Below, piece after piece: positions 53,156 to 62,060 of a stretch of DNA of 64,000 bases. The stretch comes from Microbacterium sp. RU1D (GTDB lineage: Bacteria; Actinomycetota; Actinomycetes; Actinomycetales; Microbacteriaceae): assembly GCF_900156435.1 (NCBI RefSeq), contig NZ_FTPQ01000001.1, positions 434,001 through 498,000 on the forward strand. The letters run 5' to 3'. Both the position numbers and the translations under genes were made by a program. How positions within the stretch are numbered: position 1 is the stretch's first letter; each line of letters begins with the position of its first letter. The notes beneath the pieces were generated by a model. It was not told the DNA's origin. It saw only the letters and a list, made by a program, of their open reading frames with translations, and made no database searches.

Positions 53156-54076
53156 ATGGATGCCACGACCGGCCGATTCGCGAATGTGCGGGCCGACGAT
53201 CTTCTGATGCTGCTCGCCGTCGCGCGAACCGGGCGCTACACCGCCGCCGCGCAGGTACGCGGGGTCGACCACACCACCGTCGCGCGACGGATCGCCGCAC
53301 TGGAGGACGCACTGGGCGGCCGAGTGGTCGCACAGTCGGGTCGAGGATGGGAGCTCACGGCTCTCGGCCGACATGCGAGCGAGACCGCAGGGCGCATCGA
53401 GGCCGCGATGTCGCACCTGGCCGCCGGGGCAGAGGAGCCCGATCCGGTGTCGGGAGTCGTCCGCATGTCGGCCACCGACGGCTTCAGCGCCTACATCGCC
53501 GCCCCCGCCATCTCGGCGCTGCGCGAGCGGCATCCGGATCTCGCCGTGGAGATCGTGGCCGCGCAGCGGCGCGCGGCCTTGCATCGCCCGGGGCTGGACC
53601 TCGAAGTGGTGGTGGGCGAACCGCAGACCTCGAGCGGTTCCACCGTCGAACTGGGGTCCTACACGCTGGGCATGTACGCGTCGCGTTCCTACCTCGCCGA
53701 GCACGGCTCGCCGCGTGACCTCGACGATCTGCAGCGGCACCGCCTCGTCTATTTCGTCGACGCGATGCTGCAGGTCGAGGCCGTCGACCTTCCCCGCCGG
53801 ATCGTGCCGCACATGCGTGACGGCGTCACCTCGACCAACGTGCTCGTGCAGGTGGAGGCCACGCGCGCGGGGGCGGGCATCGGGATGCTGCCGTGCTTCG
53901 CCGCCGATCGGCACGACGACCTGGTGCGCCTGCTTCCCGGCAGCGTCGCCGAGCGCCTGCCCTACTGGATGATCGTGCGCGCGGACTCGTTGCGCATCCC
54001 CGCCGTCGCCGCTCTCGCGGAAGCCCTCCGGGACCAGACCGCACGGTCGGCCGCGATGCTCGACGGGGTGGGTTGA
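53156..54076 (+). CDS. LysR family transcriptional regulator
   Basis: 306-aa LysR-type regulator. The N-terminal winged helix is LLMLLAVARTGRYTAAAQVR and DHTTVARRIAALEDALGGRV (about 15-57). The effector domain begins near VVRMSATDGFSAYIAAPAI and ends with AGIGMLPCFAADRHDDLVRL. It is divergent from the MHS transporter and SDR genes and should control them; the dyad at 53138-53155 is the probable autoregulatory site. ATG at 53156 is preferred over the ATG at 53117 because the latter would run translation through the dyad. Confidence 0.9.
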   Translation: MDATTGRFANVRADDLLMLLAVARTGRYTAAAQVRGVDHTTVARRIAALEDALGGRVVAQSGRGWELTALGRHASETAGRIEAAMSHLAAGAEEPDPVSGVVRMSATDGFSAYIAAPAISALRERHPDLAVEIVAAQRRAALHRPGLDLEVVVGEPQTSSGSTVELGSYTLGMYASRSYLAEHGSPRDLDDLQRHRLVYFVDAMLQVEAVDLPRRIVPHMRDGVTSTNVLVQVEATRAGAGIGMLPCFAADRHDDLVRLLPGSVAERLPYWMIVRADSLRIPAVAALAEALRDQTARSAAMLDGVG

Positions 54077-54320
54077 GCCGTCCGCCGACCGCTGCGCCCG
54101 GCGGCAGCCCAGCGCGAGGCGACGCGCGCGAGGCGAGGCGCGTGTGTCTCCCGCAGGCGTCGCATGCGCCCGGCGCGGCGTCGCGGGCGGGCCGGCGCTG
54201 GCCTCGCGGGCGCGTGCCGCGCCGGCGTCTCCGGGTGTCCGGCGCTGGCCTTCGCGGACTTCCGGCGCTGGCGTTCGTGTGCGTCCTGAACGAGGGCATC
54301 GCGGGCGTCCTCCTCGGACG

Positions 54321-55364
54321 TCAGCGGGAGAGTGGCGGCGCGCCGAGCGCGCGGAGTTCGCCCGCCGCCTCGGCGCCGATGCGGAAGCCGAGGCGCGGAG
54401 CAACCTCGGTCGCGAGTAACTCGATCGAGCGGAGGGTCACCTCGTGCGGGGGATCGACTGAATGCACCTGAAACGCGACGTCTGTGGCGAGGGCGAGCGT
54501 CCGGTCGGCGGCGAGCGACGTGACGACGTCATCGACCGTGCCCAGGTGAGTGTCCGTGGCCCGCGCGACCTCCCGCACGTCTCCGTCCGCATTCCGTTTG
54601 AGGAATGTACGAGTCAGGCGGCGGATTCCCGGTTCGGCGACGGCCCAGGTCTCCCCGAGCCGGTCGGCATCCACGACCACCGCCGTGCGCGACGCGAGGA
54701 CGCGCGGCTCGACTCCGGCGGGGAGAGCATCGAGGTAGGCCTCGACCATCGGCACCTCCACCTCGTGCAGGTTCTGGTTGACTTCGCGGGGTTGGGTGCG
54801 GGAGAGGAGCAGCCCGTCGCCCTGCTCCCCGGCGCGGCGCGCTCCGTCGACGGAGAACGTCGCCTGCCACAGCCGCCCACCGAGACGGGGCGCTGCGGGG
54901 TTGAGCCGCAGGTCGGTTCCGCGGATACCGCGGCCGGCGAACGCGTCCCGCAGCACGGCGACGTGGGCGGCGTGGATCTCGCGACGGTCGCCGGAGGAGC
55001 GTTCGAACGCCGCGAACGACGCCGGGGTGCCGCCCGTGCCGATTCCGAGCTGCACGCGACCCTCGCTCAGGGCGTCGACGAACGCGGCATCCTCCGCCAC
55101 CCGCACGGGGTCATCGATCGGGAGGGTCACGATGCCGGTGCCGAGGGCGATCTGCTCGGTCTGCGCCGCCGCAGCAGCCAGGAACGGGAACGGCGACGGC
55201 AGTCCGCCCTCGTCGCGGTCGAAGTGATGCTGCGCCACCCACACCGATGCGAAGCCGTGCCGTTCGGCTGCGCGGACCTGCGCGAGGGCCTTTCGGTATC
55301 GCTCGCCGTCGGTGCCGGCATCCAGGAGGCGGGTGAAGAAGCCCAGCCGCGCGCCGCTCATCAT
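54321..55364 (-). CDS. LLM class flavin-dependent oxidoreductase
   Basis: 347-aa TIM-barrel flavoprotein of the luciferase-like monooxygenase superfamily. RLGFFTRLLDAG opens the barrel, AERHGFASVWVAQHHFDRDE (near 35-54) is the usual second segment, EQIALGTGIVTLPIDDPVRV and GRVQLGIGTGGTPASF (near 75-125) bind flavin, and the C-terminus contains GTVDDVVTSLAADR. Members oxidise organosulfur compounds, alkanes or nitriles with FMNH2 supplied by a reductase; the substrate is unknown. GAGGAG before the ATG at 55364 supports that start over 55361. It lies about 100 bases downstream of sfnG-like on the same strand. Confidence 0.88.
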   Translation of the reverse strand: MMSGARLGFFTRLLDAGTDGERYRKALAQVRAAERHGFASVWVAQHHFDRDEGGLPSPFPFLAAAAAQTEQIALGTGIVTLPIDDPVRVAEDAAFVDALSEGRVQLGIGTGGTPASFAAFERSSGDRREIHAAHVAVLRDAFAGRGIRGTDLRLNPAAPRLGGRLWQATFSVDGARRAGEQGDGLLLSRTQPREVNQNLHEVEVPMVEAYLDALPAGVEPRVLASRTAVVVDADRLGETWAVAEPGIRRLTRTFLKRNADGDVREVARATDTHLGTVDDVVTSLAADRTLALATDVAFQVHSVDPPHEVTLRSIELLATEVAPRLGFRIGAEAAGELRALGAPPLSR

Positions 55365-55465
55365 CGCCCCTCTCCTCGCATTCCCCTTGCGGAATGCCAT
55401 CCCATCCAGGCTAAGACGGATCTCGAGCGGGGCGGCCCGGGTCGCTCGGAAGTCCCACCGGCCTC

Positions 55466-56599
55466 TCAGAGTGAAGCCACGTCGATCGGGTCGCCTGTCC
55501 GCGCCAGATCCGCCTCCAGCTCGCGCACAATCGGAATGACCGTCTCACCGAATCGCTCGAGCTCCTCCTGGAAGTGCAGGAATCCAAGCAGGAAGAGGTC
55601 GACCCCGCGCTTCTTGTATTCGATGATCCGCGTGGCGATCTGCTCCGCATCCCCGAACAGCTGCGTGCGGAATCCGTCGTTGTACTGCACGAGGTCGTCG
55701 ATCGAAGAGTCGGCCCACATGCCCTTGCCGTCCTTCGTGGACGCCCCGGCCTCCTGCACGCTCTTGCGGAACCCCTCGACGGCGCTGTCGTCGGCGTGGG
55801 CGATGATCTCGCGCAGCTGCTCTTCCGCCGCGGCGCGGCTGTCGCGCTGGATGACGAAACCGTTGAGTCCGAACCGGGTGCGCCGTCCGTGTTCCGCGGC
55901 GATCCGCGTGACGTCGTCGTACTGCTCGGTGAAGCCCTCGAAGTCCTTGCCGTTGGAGAAGTACCAGTCGGAATGAGCCCCGCCGTTGAAGCGCGCCGCC
56001 GTCGAATTGCCGCCCTGGAAGATGTCGGGGTGCGCCCGGCCCGGCACGTCGTACGGGAAGGGCCGCAGCGTGAAGTCGGTGATGTCGTAGTACTTCCCGT
56101 GGAACGAGAACCTCTCCTGCGTCCACAGCCCGCGCAGCACCTGGATGAACTCCGCCGCGCGCTCGTACCGCTCGTCGTGCTCGAGCCACTCGAGGCCGAG
56201 GTCGGTGTACTCGTCTTTGAACCACCCGCTGACGACGTTCACGGCCGCGCGACCGTGCGAGAACTGATCGGCGGTGTTGATGAACTTCGCCAGGACCGCC
56301 GGATGCCAGATCCCCGGGTGGATCGCCGAGATGACCTTGAGCTTCTCGGTGTTCAGCAGCAGCGCGAGGCTGATCGAGGTGGACTCGTGCTGCTGGGCGG
56401 CGCCGTAGCTCGAGGCGTACCGCACCTGACTGAGGGCGTATTCGAAGCCGACGCGCTCCGCAGTCTGGGCGAGCTTCACGTTGTAGTCGTAGCTCCAGTC
56501 GGTGCGCTGTTCGATCGAGCTGATGACGAGCCCGCCACTGACGTTGGGAACCCAGTAGGCGAACTTCAGCGGCTCGTGGGTGGGGGCGATGTCGGACAT
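55466..56599 (-). CDS. sfnG: SfnG-like dimethylsulfone monooxygenase
   Basis: 377-aa luciferase-like monooxygenase closely resembling SfnG, the FMNH2-dependent enzyme that oxidises dimethylsulfone to methanesulfinate for sulfur scavenging. Characteristic segments are KFAYWVPNVSGGLVISSIEQ, RTDWSYDYNVKLAQTAE, YASSYGAAQQHESTSI and VISAIHPGIWHPAVLAKFIN in the first 110 residues, and NVVSGWFKDEYTDLGLEWLE after. It is divergent from a second LLM gene and close to a third and to an O-acetylhomoserine sulfhydrylase, a plausible organosulfur-use cluster. SfnG assignment is by sequence resemblance. Confidence 0.88.
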   Translation of the reverse strand: MSDIAPTHEPLKFAYWVPNVSGGLVISSIEQRTDWSYDYNVKLAQTAERVGFEYALSQVRYASSYGAAQQHESTSISLALLLNTEKLKVISAIHPGIWHPAVLAKFINTADQFSHGRAAVNVVSGWFKDEYTDLGLEWLEHDERYERAAEFIQVLRGLWTQERFSFHGKYYDITDFTLRPFPYDVPGRAHPDIFQGGNSTAARFNGGAHSDWYFSNGKDFEGFTEQYDDVTRIAAEHGRRTRFGLNGFVIQRDSRAAAEEQLREIIAHADDSAVEGFRKSVQEAGASTKDGKGMWADSSIDDLVQYNDGFRTQLFGDAEQIATRIIEYKKRGVDLFLLGFLHFQEELERFGETVIPIVRELEADLARTGDPIDVASL

Positions 56600-56661
56600 G
56601 GGTTCTCCTCGCGGGTCGGAACCCGGCCACGTTCGCACCGCGGACGGGAGCGGTCAACGAC

Positions 56662-56689
56662 ATGTGACGGCCCGTTTCGTGATGTGACG
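56662..56689. promoter_or_regulatory. Direct repeats in the sfnG/LLM divergent promoter
   Basis: ATGTGACG occurs at 56662-56669 and 56682-56689, exactly 20 bases apart, in the 122-base space between two divergent monooxygenase genes. The phasing suggests a regulator binding site, possibly responsive to sulfur supply; the regulator is not in the window. Confidence 0.4.
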
Positions 56690-56721
56690 CCCGATGCCCT
56701 GACGCCCCCGAGGATGGAGGC

Positions 56722-57783
56722 ATGACTTCCCCCCAGCGCGTGCGTTTTGGCTACTGGACCCCGATCTTCGGCGGATGGTTGCGCAACGTCGACGATGAGC
56801 AGACGCCCGTGTCGTTCGCGCACATCGCGGAGATCGCCCGTGCCGCGGAGGAGGGCGGGTTCGATCTCACGCTGATCCCCGAGCTGAACCTCAACGACAT
56901 CAAGGGGGTCGAGGCGCCGTCGCTCGATGCCTGGGCCGTGACCGCCGGCCTCGCCGCGGTGACGTCGAAGCTCGAGCTGATGACCGCCGTGCGGCCCGGC
57001 TTCCACAACCCGTTCCACACCGCGAAGCAGGCGGCGACGATCGACGAGATCAGCGGCGGTCGGTTCACCCTCAACGTCGTCTCGGCATGGTGGGCCGAGG
57101 AGGCGAAGCAGTACGAGGGCCTCTTCAGCGCGCACGATGACCGGTACGCCCGCACGATCGAGTGGGTCGAGGTGCTGCGCGGCCTGTGGACGCAGACGCC
57201 CTTCGCTTATGAGGGGGAGTACTACCGCACGGAAGGCACGTACACCGAGCCCAAGCCGCAGGTGCTCCCGCGACTGTACGCCGGCGGCGAGAGCGAGGCC
57301 GGTCGCACGGCCATCACGCGCTTCGCCGACGCGTACCTGACGCACGGCGGCACGCTCGACGAGCTCGAGGTGAAGGTGGCTGACATGCGCCGCCGCCGGT
57401 CGGAGGCCGGTTCGGCGCCGTTCGAGGCATTCGGTATGGCCGCCTACGCGATCGTCCGCGACACCGAGGACGAGGCGCAGGCAGAGATCGACCGCATCAC
57501 CGACGTGCGCGGGGGAGCGGCATACGGGTCGTATCAGGACTTCGTGAGCAAGTCGAAGCTCGATACCCAGGTCGACCTCAAGGAGTACTCGGTCTCGAAC
57601 CGCGGCCTCCGCCCGAACCTGGTCGGCACCCCCGACCAGGTGGCCGAGCGCATCGTCGACTTCGCGAACGTCGGCGTCTCGACGCTGCTGCTGCAGTTCT
57701 CCCCGCACCTGCCCGAGATGCAGCGCTTCGCCGCGGAGGTCATCCCGCGCGTGCGTCGCCTGGAGGCGCAGCGCGACGCATGA
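56722..57783 (+). CDS. LLM class flavin-dependent oxidoreductase (SsuD-like)
   Basis: 353-aa luciferase-like monooxygenase close to alkanesulfonate-type enzymes: VRFGYWTPIFGGWLRNVDDE at the start, EGGFDLTLIPELNLNDIKG (near 44), LELMTAVRPGFHNPFHTAKQ (near 88-107), ISGGRFTLNVVSAWWAEEAK (near 114-133) and the C-terminal LVGTPDQVAERIVDFANVGV. GGATGGAGG precedes the ATG. It is divergent from sfnG and probably acts on a related organosulfur substrate; no flavin reductase gene is seen nearby. Confidence 0.88.
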   Translation: MTSPQRVRFGYWTPIFGGWLRNVDDEQTPVSFAHIAEIARAAEEGGFDLTLIPELNLNDIKGVEAPSLDAWAVTAGLAAVTSKLELMTAVRPGFHNPFHTAKQAATIDEISGGRFTLNVVSAWWAEEAKQYEGLFSAHDDRYARTIEWVEVLRGLWTQTPFAYEGEYYRTEGTYTEPKPQVLPRLYAGGESEAGRTAITRFADAYLTHGGTLDELEVKVADMRRRRSEAGSAPFEAFGMAAYAIVRDTEDEAQAEIDRITDVRGGAAYGSYQDFVSKSKLDTQVDLKEYSVSNRGLRPNLVGTPDQVAERIVDFANVGVSTLLLQFSPHLPEMQRFAAEVIPRVRRLEAQRDA

Positions 57784-58082
57784 AGCCGCGTCCGGCCTCG
57801 CAATCGTGCGGCGACACCCTTTCTGGGGCGCCTCGGCCGGTCGCTCCACGGACCAGCGCGTAGCCCTGACAGTGCTGGGGCCGCCTTCGGACGGGAGACC
57901 GTCGCGCTCCCCCGGCGAGGACGCGCGCGCCCACCCAGCGGCACCGTCGCGGCGGGTGAAAAAGGGTGGCGGAACCCTATTCGTACATGCGTTTTTCTTT
58001 ATGCTCTCACCGCGGTCCGCATGCTTTCGCCGGCTAAGTGCCGTCGACCGTCGCACTTCGCCCGGGTCGCAGGGAGGTGACG
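57784..58082. other. Intergenic region, about 300 bases
   Basis: Space between the LLM gene and a small membrane protein gene. An AT-richer core at about 57955-58010 may hold the promoter of the rightward gene. No gene or repeat was identified. Confidence 0.5.
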
Positions 58083-58364
58083 TTGACGACTCTTTCATTC
58101 GCTTACCAGTTCGTTCGAGAGCCCCTCGTCATCACACTGCTGGCCCTCTTCGCGGGGATCAGCGTGGGAATCAGCCATGAGCAGAGTCGTTCCGGCGCGC
58201 TGTGGGGATCAGCGGGAGCCGTCTTCCTCATGAGCGTCTGTGTGTTCGTGCTGTCACCGGAGGCGACACTCGCGCCGTCCGGCTGCATCGTGGGTTTCGC
58301 GGCCACCGCGTTGCTGAGGGATCACTTGGCACGACGGCGGCGCGAGCGCGACCAGGAGTCATGA
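58083..58364 (+). CDS. Small membrane protein, 93 aa
   Basis: 93-aa protein with three hydrophobic segments (about 8-30, REPLVITLLALFAGISVGIS; 39-56, WGSAGAVFLMSVCVFVLS; 60-74, APSGCIVGFAATALL) and a basic C-terminal tail (RDHLARRRRERDQES). TTG at 58083 is preceded by AGGGAGG at five bases, a better geometry than the overlapping GTG at 58077. No family recognised. It converges on the O-acetylhomoserine sulfhydrylase gene. Confidence 0.6.
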   Translation: MTTLSFAYQFVREPLVITLLALFAGISVGISHEQSRSGALWGSAGAVFLMSVCVFVLSPEATLAPSGCIVGFAATALLRDHLARRRRERDQES

Positions 58365-58381
58365 GCTCGGCCGCCGCAGTG

Positions 58382-59692
58382 TCAGACCCCGCTCAGGGCC
58401 TGCGCGAGATCCGCGACCAGATCGTCGGCATCCTCGAGACCGATCGACAGGCGGATGAGGCCGTCGCCGATGCCGAGGCGGTCCCTCGTCTCCTGCGTGA
58501 ACCCGAGATGCGTCGTCGTCGCGGGATGCAGCGCCATGGACCGGGTGTCGCCGATGTTCGTCATACGGCTGAAGAGGCGAAGGGCGTCGAAGAACCGCTC
58601 CGCTGCGGCGCGACCGCCACGCAGGGTGAAGGAGAAGACCGAGCCCGAGAGGCCGTCGTAGTCGCGCAGGGCGATGGCGTGCTGCGGGTGGGAGGGGAGT
58701 CCGGCGTAGTCGACGCTCTCGACCGAATCGTGCTGGTCGAGCCACTCGGCGACGGTGCGAGCGCTCGCGAGGTGCTGGCGCATGCGCACCGACAGCGTCT
58801 CCATGCCCTGCTGGAGGAGGAACCCGTTGAGCGGCGACAACGCGGGTCCGGTGTCGTTGGCGATGCCGAACCGCAGTGACAGCTCGAAGGCGCGGGGACC
58901 GAAGGCGTCGACGAACGAGGCGTGCGTGGCGACGGGCGTGTCGGTGAGCGCCGGGTAGGACCGGTCGGATGCCGCCCAGTCGAAGGTTCCGCCGTCGACG
59001 ACCGCGCCGGCGAGGTTGGCGCCGTGCCCCGAGAGGAACTTCGTGGCGGAGTGCACGACGATGTCCGCGCCGTGCTCGATCGGTCGGATGAGGAACGGTG
59101 TCGCGATGGTGTTGTCAACGACGAGGGGGATGCCGTGACGTCGCGCCACGCGCGCGACGGCGTCGATGTCGACGACGTCGTTCTTCGGGTTGGGAAGGGT
59201 CTCTGTGAAGATCGCCTTCGTCTCGGGACGAATGAGGGCATCCCATTCCGCCTCGTCGAGGGGGTTCCAGACGTATTCGACCGTGACGCCGAGGCGCGCG
59301 AAGGTGCGGTCGAAGAGCACACGGGTGCCGCTGTAGATGCTCGCGGTGGAGACGATGTGCTCGCCGCTGCCGGCGAGACCGAGGAGCGCCATCGTGATGG
59401 CCGCCTGGCCGGACCCGACGACGATGGCCCCTGCGCCACCCTCGAGCGACGCGAGACGCCGCTCGGCGACCTGGTTGGTGGGGTTGGCGTTGCGGGAATA
59501 CAGGTGTCCGAGGTCGACCGCACCGAATCGGTCGGTGGCTTCCTGGAACGAGCTGAAGCGGTATGCCGCGGACAGGTGCACGGGGGTGATCCGCGACCCG
59601 TGCGTCAGGTCTTCTTCTTCACCCGCGTGCACCTGACGGGTCGCGAACCCGAAGCCCGTCCAGTCGGAGTGGGGAATCGCGGGTTCAGCCAC
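58382..59692 (-). CDS. metY: O-acetylhomoserine sulfhydrylase / aminocarboxypropyltransferase
   Basis: 436-aa PLP enzyme of the Cys/Met metabolism family, converting O-acetylhomoserine and sulfide to homocysteine. Key segments: [20 protein letters not shown] at the N-terminus, [20 protein letters not shown] near 64, [20 protein letters not shown] (PLP-phosphate), [20 protein letters not shown] near 187, and the PLP lysine in [18 protein letters not shown] near 210. GTG at 59692 lies eight bases inside the end of the ATP-grasp gene, so translation is coupled. Its place near SfnG-like and other LLM genes suits a sulfur-assimilation role. Confidence 0.93.
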   Translation of the reverse strand: MAEPAIPHSDWTGFGFATRQVHAGEEEDLTHGSRITPVHLSAAYRFSSFQEATDRFGAVDLGHLYSRNANPTNQVAERRLASLEGGAGAIVVGSGQAAITMALLGLAGSGEHIVSTASIYSGTRVLFDRTFARLGVTVEYVWNPLDEAEWDALIRPETKAIFTETLPNPKNDVVDIDAVARVARRHGIPLVVDNTIATPFLIRPIEHGADIVVHSATKFLSGHGANLAGAVVDGGTFDWAASDRSYPALTDTPVATHASFVDAFGPRAFELSLRFGIANDTGPALSPLNGFLLQQGMETLSVRMRQHLASARTVAEWLDQHDSVESVDYAGLPSHPQHAIALRDYDGLSGSVFSFTLRGGRAAAERFFDALRLFSRMTNIGDTRSMALHPATTTHLGFTQETRDRLGIGDGLIRLSIGLEDADDLVADLAQALSGV

Positions 59693-60626
59693 GCAGACCG
59701 ACCGCTTCCTGCGGGAGCAGCGAGCCCAGCCAGCGGGCGATCTCGCGAGGTCCTGAGCGGGGTGCGGTGGCCTCGACATCGGGGTTGTAATTCGTGTTCG
59801 TGTTCACGTCGTAGGTGACGGTCCGGCCGTCGCGCGTTTCGATGAACTCGATGCCGGCGATGCCCACGCCCTCGGCCGCGAGGAAAGCGAGGTAGCGGTC
59901 GGTCAGCGCGGGGTCGACGTCGTCGCGGCGGCGGAAGAGCGGCTCCGGCTCCGCTCCGTCGGCACCGGGGACGGCACACGCCTCGGCGGGGCAGAGCTCG
60001 AAGCTGCCGGCGCTGGTGTCGACACGCACGGCGTAGACGAACTCCCCGGCCACGAACTCGGCACGGGTGATGAACGGCGACGTGGCGACCAGGAGTTCTT
60101 GCAGCAGCGTGATGCCGTCGGGGGAGGGCTCGAAGTCGGGGCTGCCGACCCACGCCGCGAACTCTTGGACCGTCTCCCAGCGGCGCACGCCGAGGCCCTT
60201 GCCGCCCTGATTGTGCTTGCTGATGAACGGCGCGCCGAACTGCTCGGCCTGGCTGACGAGGTCGTCGGTGCCGAAAACGGCCACCGTGCGCGGAACATCG
60301 ATGCCCGCGTGCCGGAGAGCCGCGTGCTGCGCGACCTTGCTGACCTCGAGCTCGAGCACGTCGGCGCCGTTGATGACCGTCCGGCCCCACGAGGCGAGCC
60401 ACCGCAGAACAGCGCGCCCGAACTCCTTGCTGTGGGCGTGATCGCGCGTGTGAGCGGAGGCACTGAGGCGTGACCAGAAGATGCCCTCGGGCGGTTCGAC
60501 GGCCAAGTCGATCGAGCCGTCGGTGAGCATCCACTCCTCGAACGGCACTCCCTCAGCCTCGAACGCCGCCGCGAACGGCGGAATCCACTGGGGGTTCTCG
60601 TGAATGACATAGACCTTGCCCGACAT
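59685..60626 (-). CDS. ATP-grasp domain protein (RimK/LysX-like ligase)
   Basis: 313-aa ATP-grasp protein. The N-terminal pre-ATP-grasp domain (VYVIHENPQWIPPFAAAFEA) is followed by an ATP-binding region with PFISKHNQGGKGLGVRRWET (lysine and glycine-rich loop, near 133-152), TLLQELLV, and metal ligands in GIEFIETRDGRTVTYDVNTNTN (near 257-278; E, D and N). Such enzymes ligate a carboxylate to an amine or thiol through an acylphosphate. It overlaps metY by eight bases, a hint that its substrate may be linked to sulfur amino acids, but this is inference. Divergent from the methyltransferase gene. Confidence 0.85.
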   Translation of the reverse strand: MSGKVYVIHENPQWIPPFAAAFEAEGVPFEEWMLTDGSIDLAVEPPEGIFWSRLSASAHTRDHAHSKEFGRAVLRWLASWGRTVINGADVLELEVSKVAQHAALRHAGIDVPRTVAVFGTDDLVSQAEQFGAPFISKHNQGGKGLGVRRWETVQEFAAWVGSPDFEPSPDGITLLQELLVATSPFITRAEFVAGEFVYAVRVDTSAGSFELCPAEACAVPGADGAEPEPLFRRRDDVDPALTDRYLAFLAAEGVGIAGIEFIETRDGRTVTYDVNTNTNYNPDVEATAPRSGPREIARWLGSLLPQEAVGLRG

Positions 60627-60728
60627 GTCGCCAGGCTAACCCGGGGCTCCGACATCGCGCCCGCTCGCCGTCACGAGGCGACACCGACGCGGGAAATCCC
60701 TAGGCTCGAGGTTCGCCGAAGGGATGCC

Positions 60729-61559
60729 ATGACCTCTGACTTCATCGACGCCAATCGCGCCAATTGGAACGAACGCGCGACTCTGCACGCCGCACGTGAC
60801 GGTTCCGGTTACGGCGTCCAGCGGTACGTGACCGATTCGGATGCGTTGTCCGACGTCGTGCGCTTCGACGTGCCCCTCCTCGGGGATATCGCCGGCAAGC
60901 GCACCGTGCACCTTCAATGCCACATCGGTACGGACACACTTTCCCTGGCTCGTCTGGGCGCCCGGGTAACCGGCCTCGACTTCTCCGAGAACGCCGTCTC
61001 GGAGGCCCGCCGACTCGCCGCTGAAGCCGGCGCCGAGATCGAATATGTGCAGTCCGACGTCCGGAACGCGGCCGAGGTGCTTCCTCGAGGGGAATTCGAT
61101 CTCGTCTACACCGGTATCGGCGCCCTGTGCTGGTTGCCGTCCATCAACGAGTGGGCGGGTGTCGTCGCTGACCTTCTGGCGCCCGGTGGCACTCTGCACA
61201 TCCGCGAGGGGCACCCCATCCTGTGGTCGCTGAACGAGACGCTGCCCGGTCTGACACTGGCGTTCCCGTACTTCGAGCAGCCGATCCCGCTCGAATGGGA
61301 CGACGACAGCACGTACGTGGAAGTGGCCGCGCCGCTGCAGTCGACGCGGACGTACGAGTGGAACCGCGGTCTCGGTGAGATCGTCACTGCCCTTCTGTCT
61401 CGCGGCCTGCGGATCGACACGCTCATCGAGCACGACAGCGTCCCCTGGGAAGCGCTTCCCGGTCGGATGACTCTGCGAGCCGACGGCGAATACGCGCTGG
61501 CGGAACAGCCCTCCGTGATGCCCCTGAGCTACACGATCAGGGCGACGAAGGTGGGGTGA
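60729..61559 (+). CDS. Class I SAM-dependent methyltransferase
   Basis: 276-aa methyltransferase. The SAM-binding motif I reads VHLQCHIGTDTLSLARLGAR (near 58-77), motif II VTGLDFSENAVSEARRLA, and motif IV DLVYTGIGALCWLPSINEWA near 127. The C-terminal half (GHPILWSLNE, LEWDDDSTYVE, RTYEWNRGLGEIV) is characteristic of a bacterial group of unknown substrate. ATG at 60729 chosen because GAAGGGAT lies upstream and the family starts with a helix like DFIDANRANWNERA. It is divergent from the ATP-grasp gene. Confidence 0.9.
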   Translation: MTSDFIDANRANWNERATLHAARDGSGYGVQRYVTDSDALSDVVRFDVPLLGDIAGKRTVHLQCHIGTDTLSLARLGARVTGLDFSENAVSEARRLAAEAGAEIEYVQSDVRNAAEVLPRGEFDLVYTGIGALCWLPSINEWAGVVADLLAPGGTLHIREGHPILWSLNETLPGLTLAFPYFEQPIPLEWDDDSTYVEVAAPLQSTRTYEWNRGLGEIVTALLSRGLRIDTLIEHDSVPWEALPGRMTLRADGEYALAEQPSVMPLSYTIRATKVG

Positions 61560-61565
61560 CGGGAA

Positions 61566-62060
61566 TTACTCCAGTCCACGTAGCCGCACAAGGTCGCCCT
61601 CGATACAAGGACTGACGACCTGCAGGAGAACGGCCGTGTCGCTCAGCGCCAGCTGCGTCAGACTTCCGTCGGAATTCGAACCCGTGAGGTATGCGGGGTC
61701 CGAGACCACCAGAGTCCCACTGTCGCCTGATCTGTCATCTAAAGTCACGGTCGGCTGCAAACCTGCCGGCCGCCATACTTCCGCGACCGTCTCGGCGAGC
61801 GCCGGGGTCGGCCTCGGCACGTCGGTGAGGCTTTGCGCAACGAGCATCACCTGCACATGGCCATCACGTGCGATCTCACAGGGACCCCACGTGACCTCAG
61901 TCCTCCAGCTCGTTGCGGAAACCACCGACGCGGTTCGGGCAAAAATGTCACGAGCGTCGCGCTCTGCCGCATCAGGTGTCAATGTCGATCCTTGTGTCGT
62001 CGCGCAGCCGGTGAGCAAGGCCGCCGCGAAGATGGTGGCAACGAGGGCTGCTCTTTTCAT
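61566..62060 (-). CDS. Predicted lipoprotein, 164 aa
   Basis: 164-aa protein with a lipoprotein signal (MKRAALVATIFAAALLTGC, lipobox LLTGC) followed by a soluble domain of about 145 residues (DARDIFARTASVVSATSWRT onward) and a Cys near the end in VVSPCIEGDL that may pair with the one in WGPCEIARDG. Its ATG overlaps the stop of the upstream DUF1023-type hydrolase gene (ATGA), so the two are co-translated. Function unknown; extracytoplasmic and membrane-anchored. Confidence 0.8.
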   Translation of the reverse strand: MKRAALVATIFAAALLTGCATTQGSTLTPDAAERDARDIFARTASVVSATSWRTEVTWGPCEIARDGHVQVMLVAQSLTDVPRPTPALAETVAEVWRPAGLQPTVTLDDRSGDSGTLVVSDPAYLTGSNSDGSLTQLALSDTAVLLQVVSPCIEGDLVRLRGLE

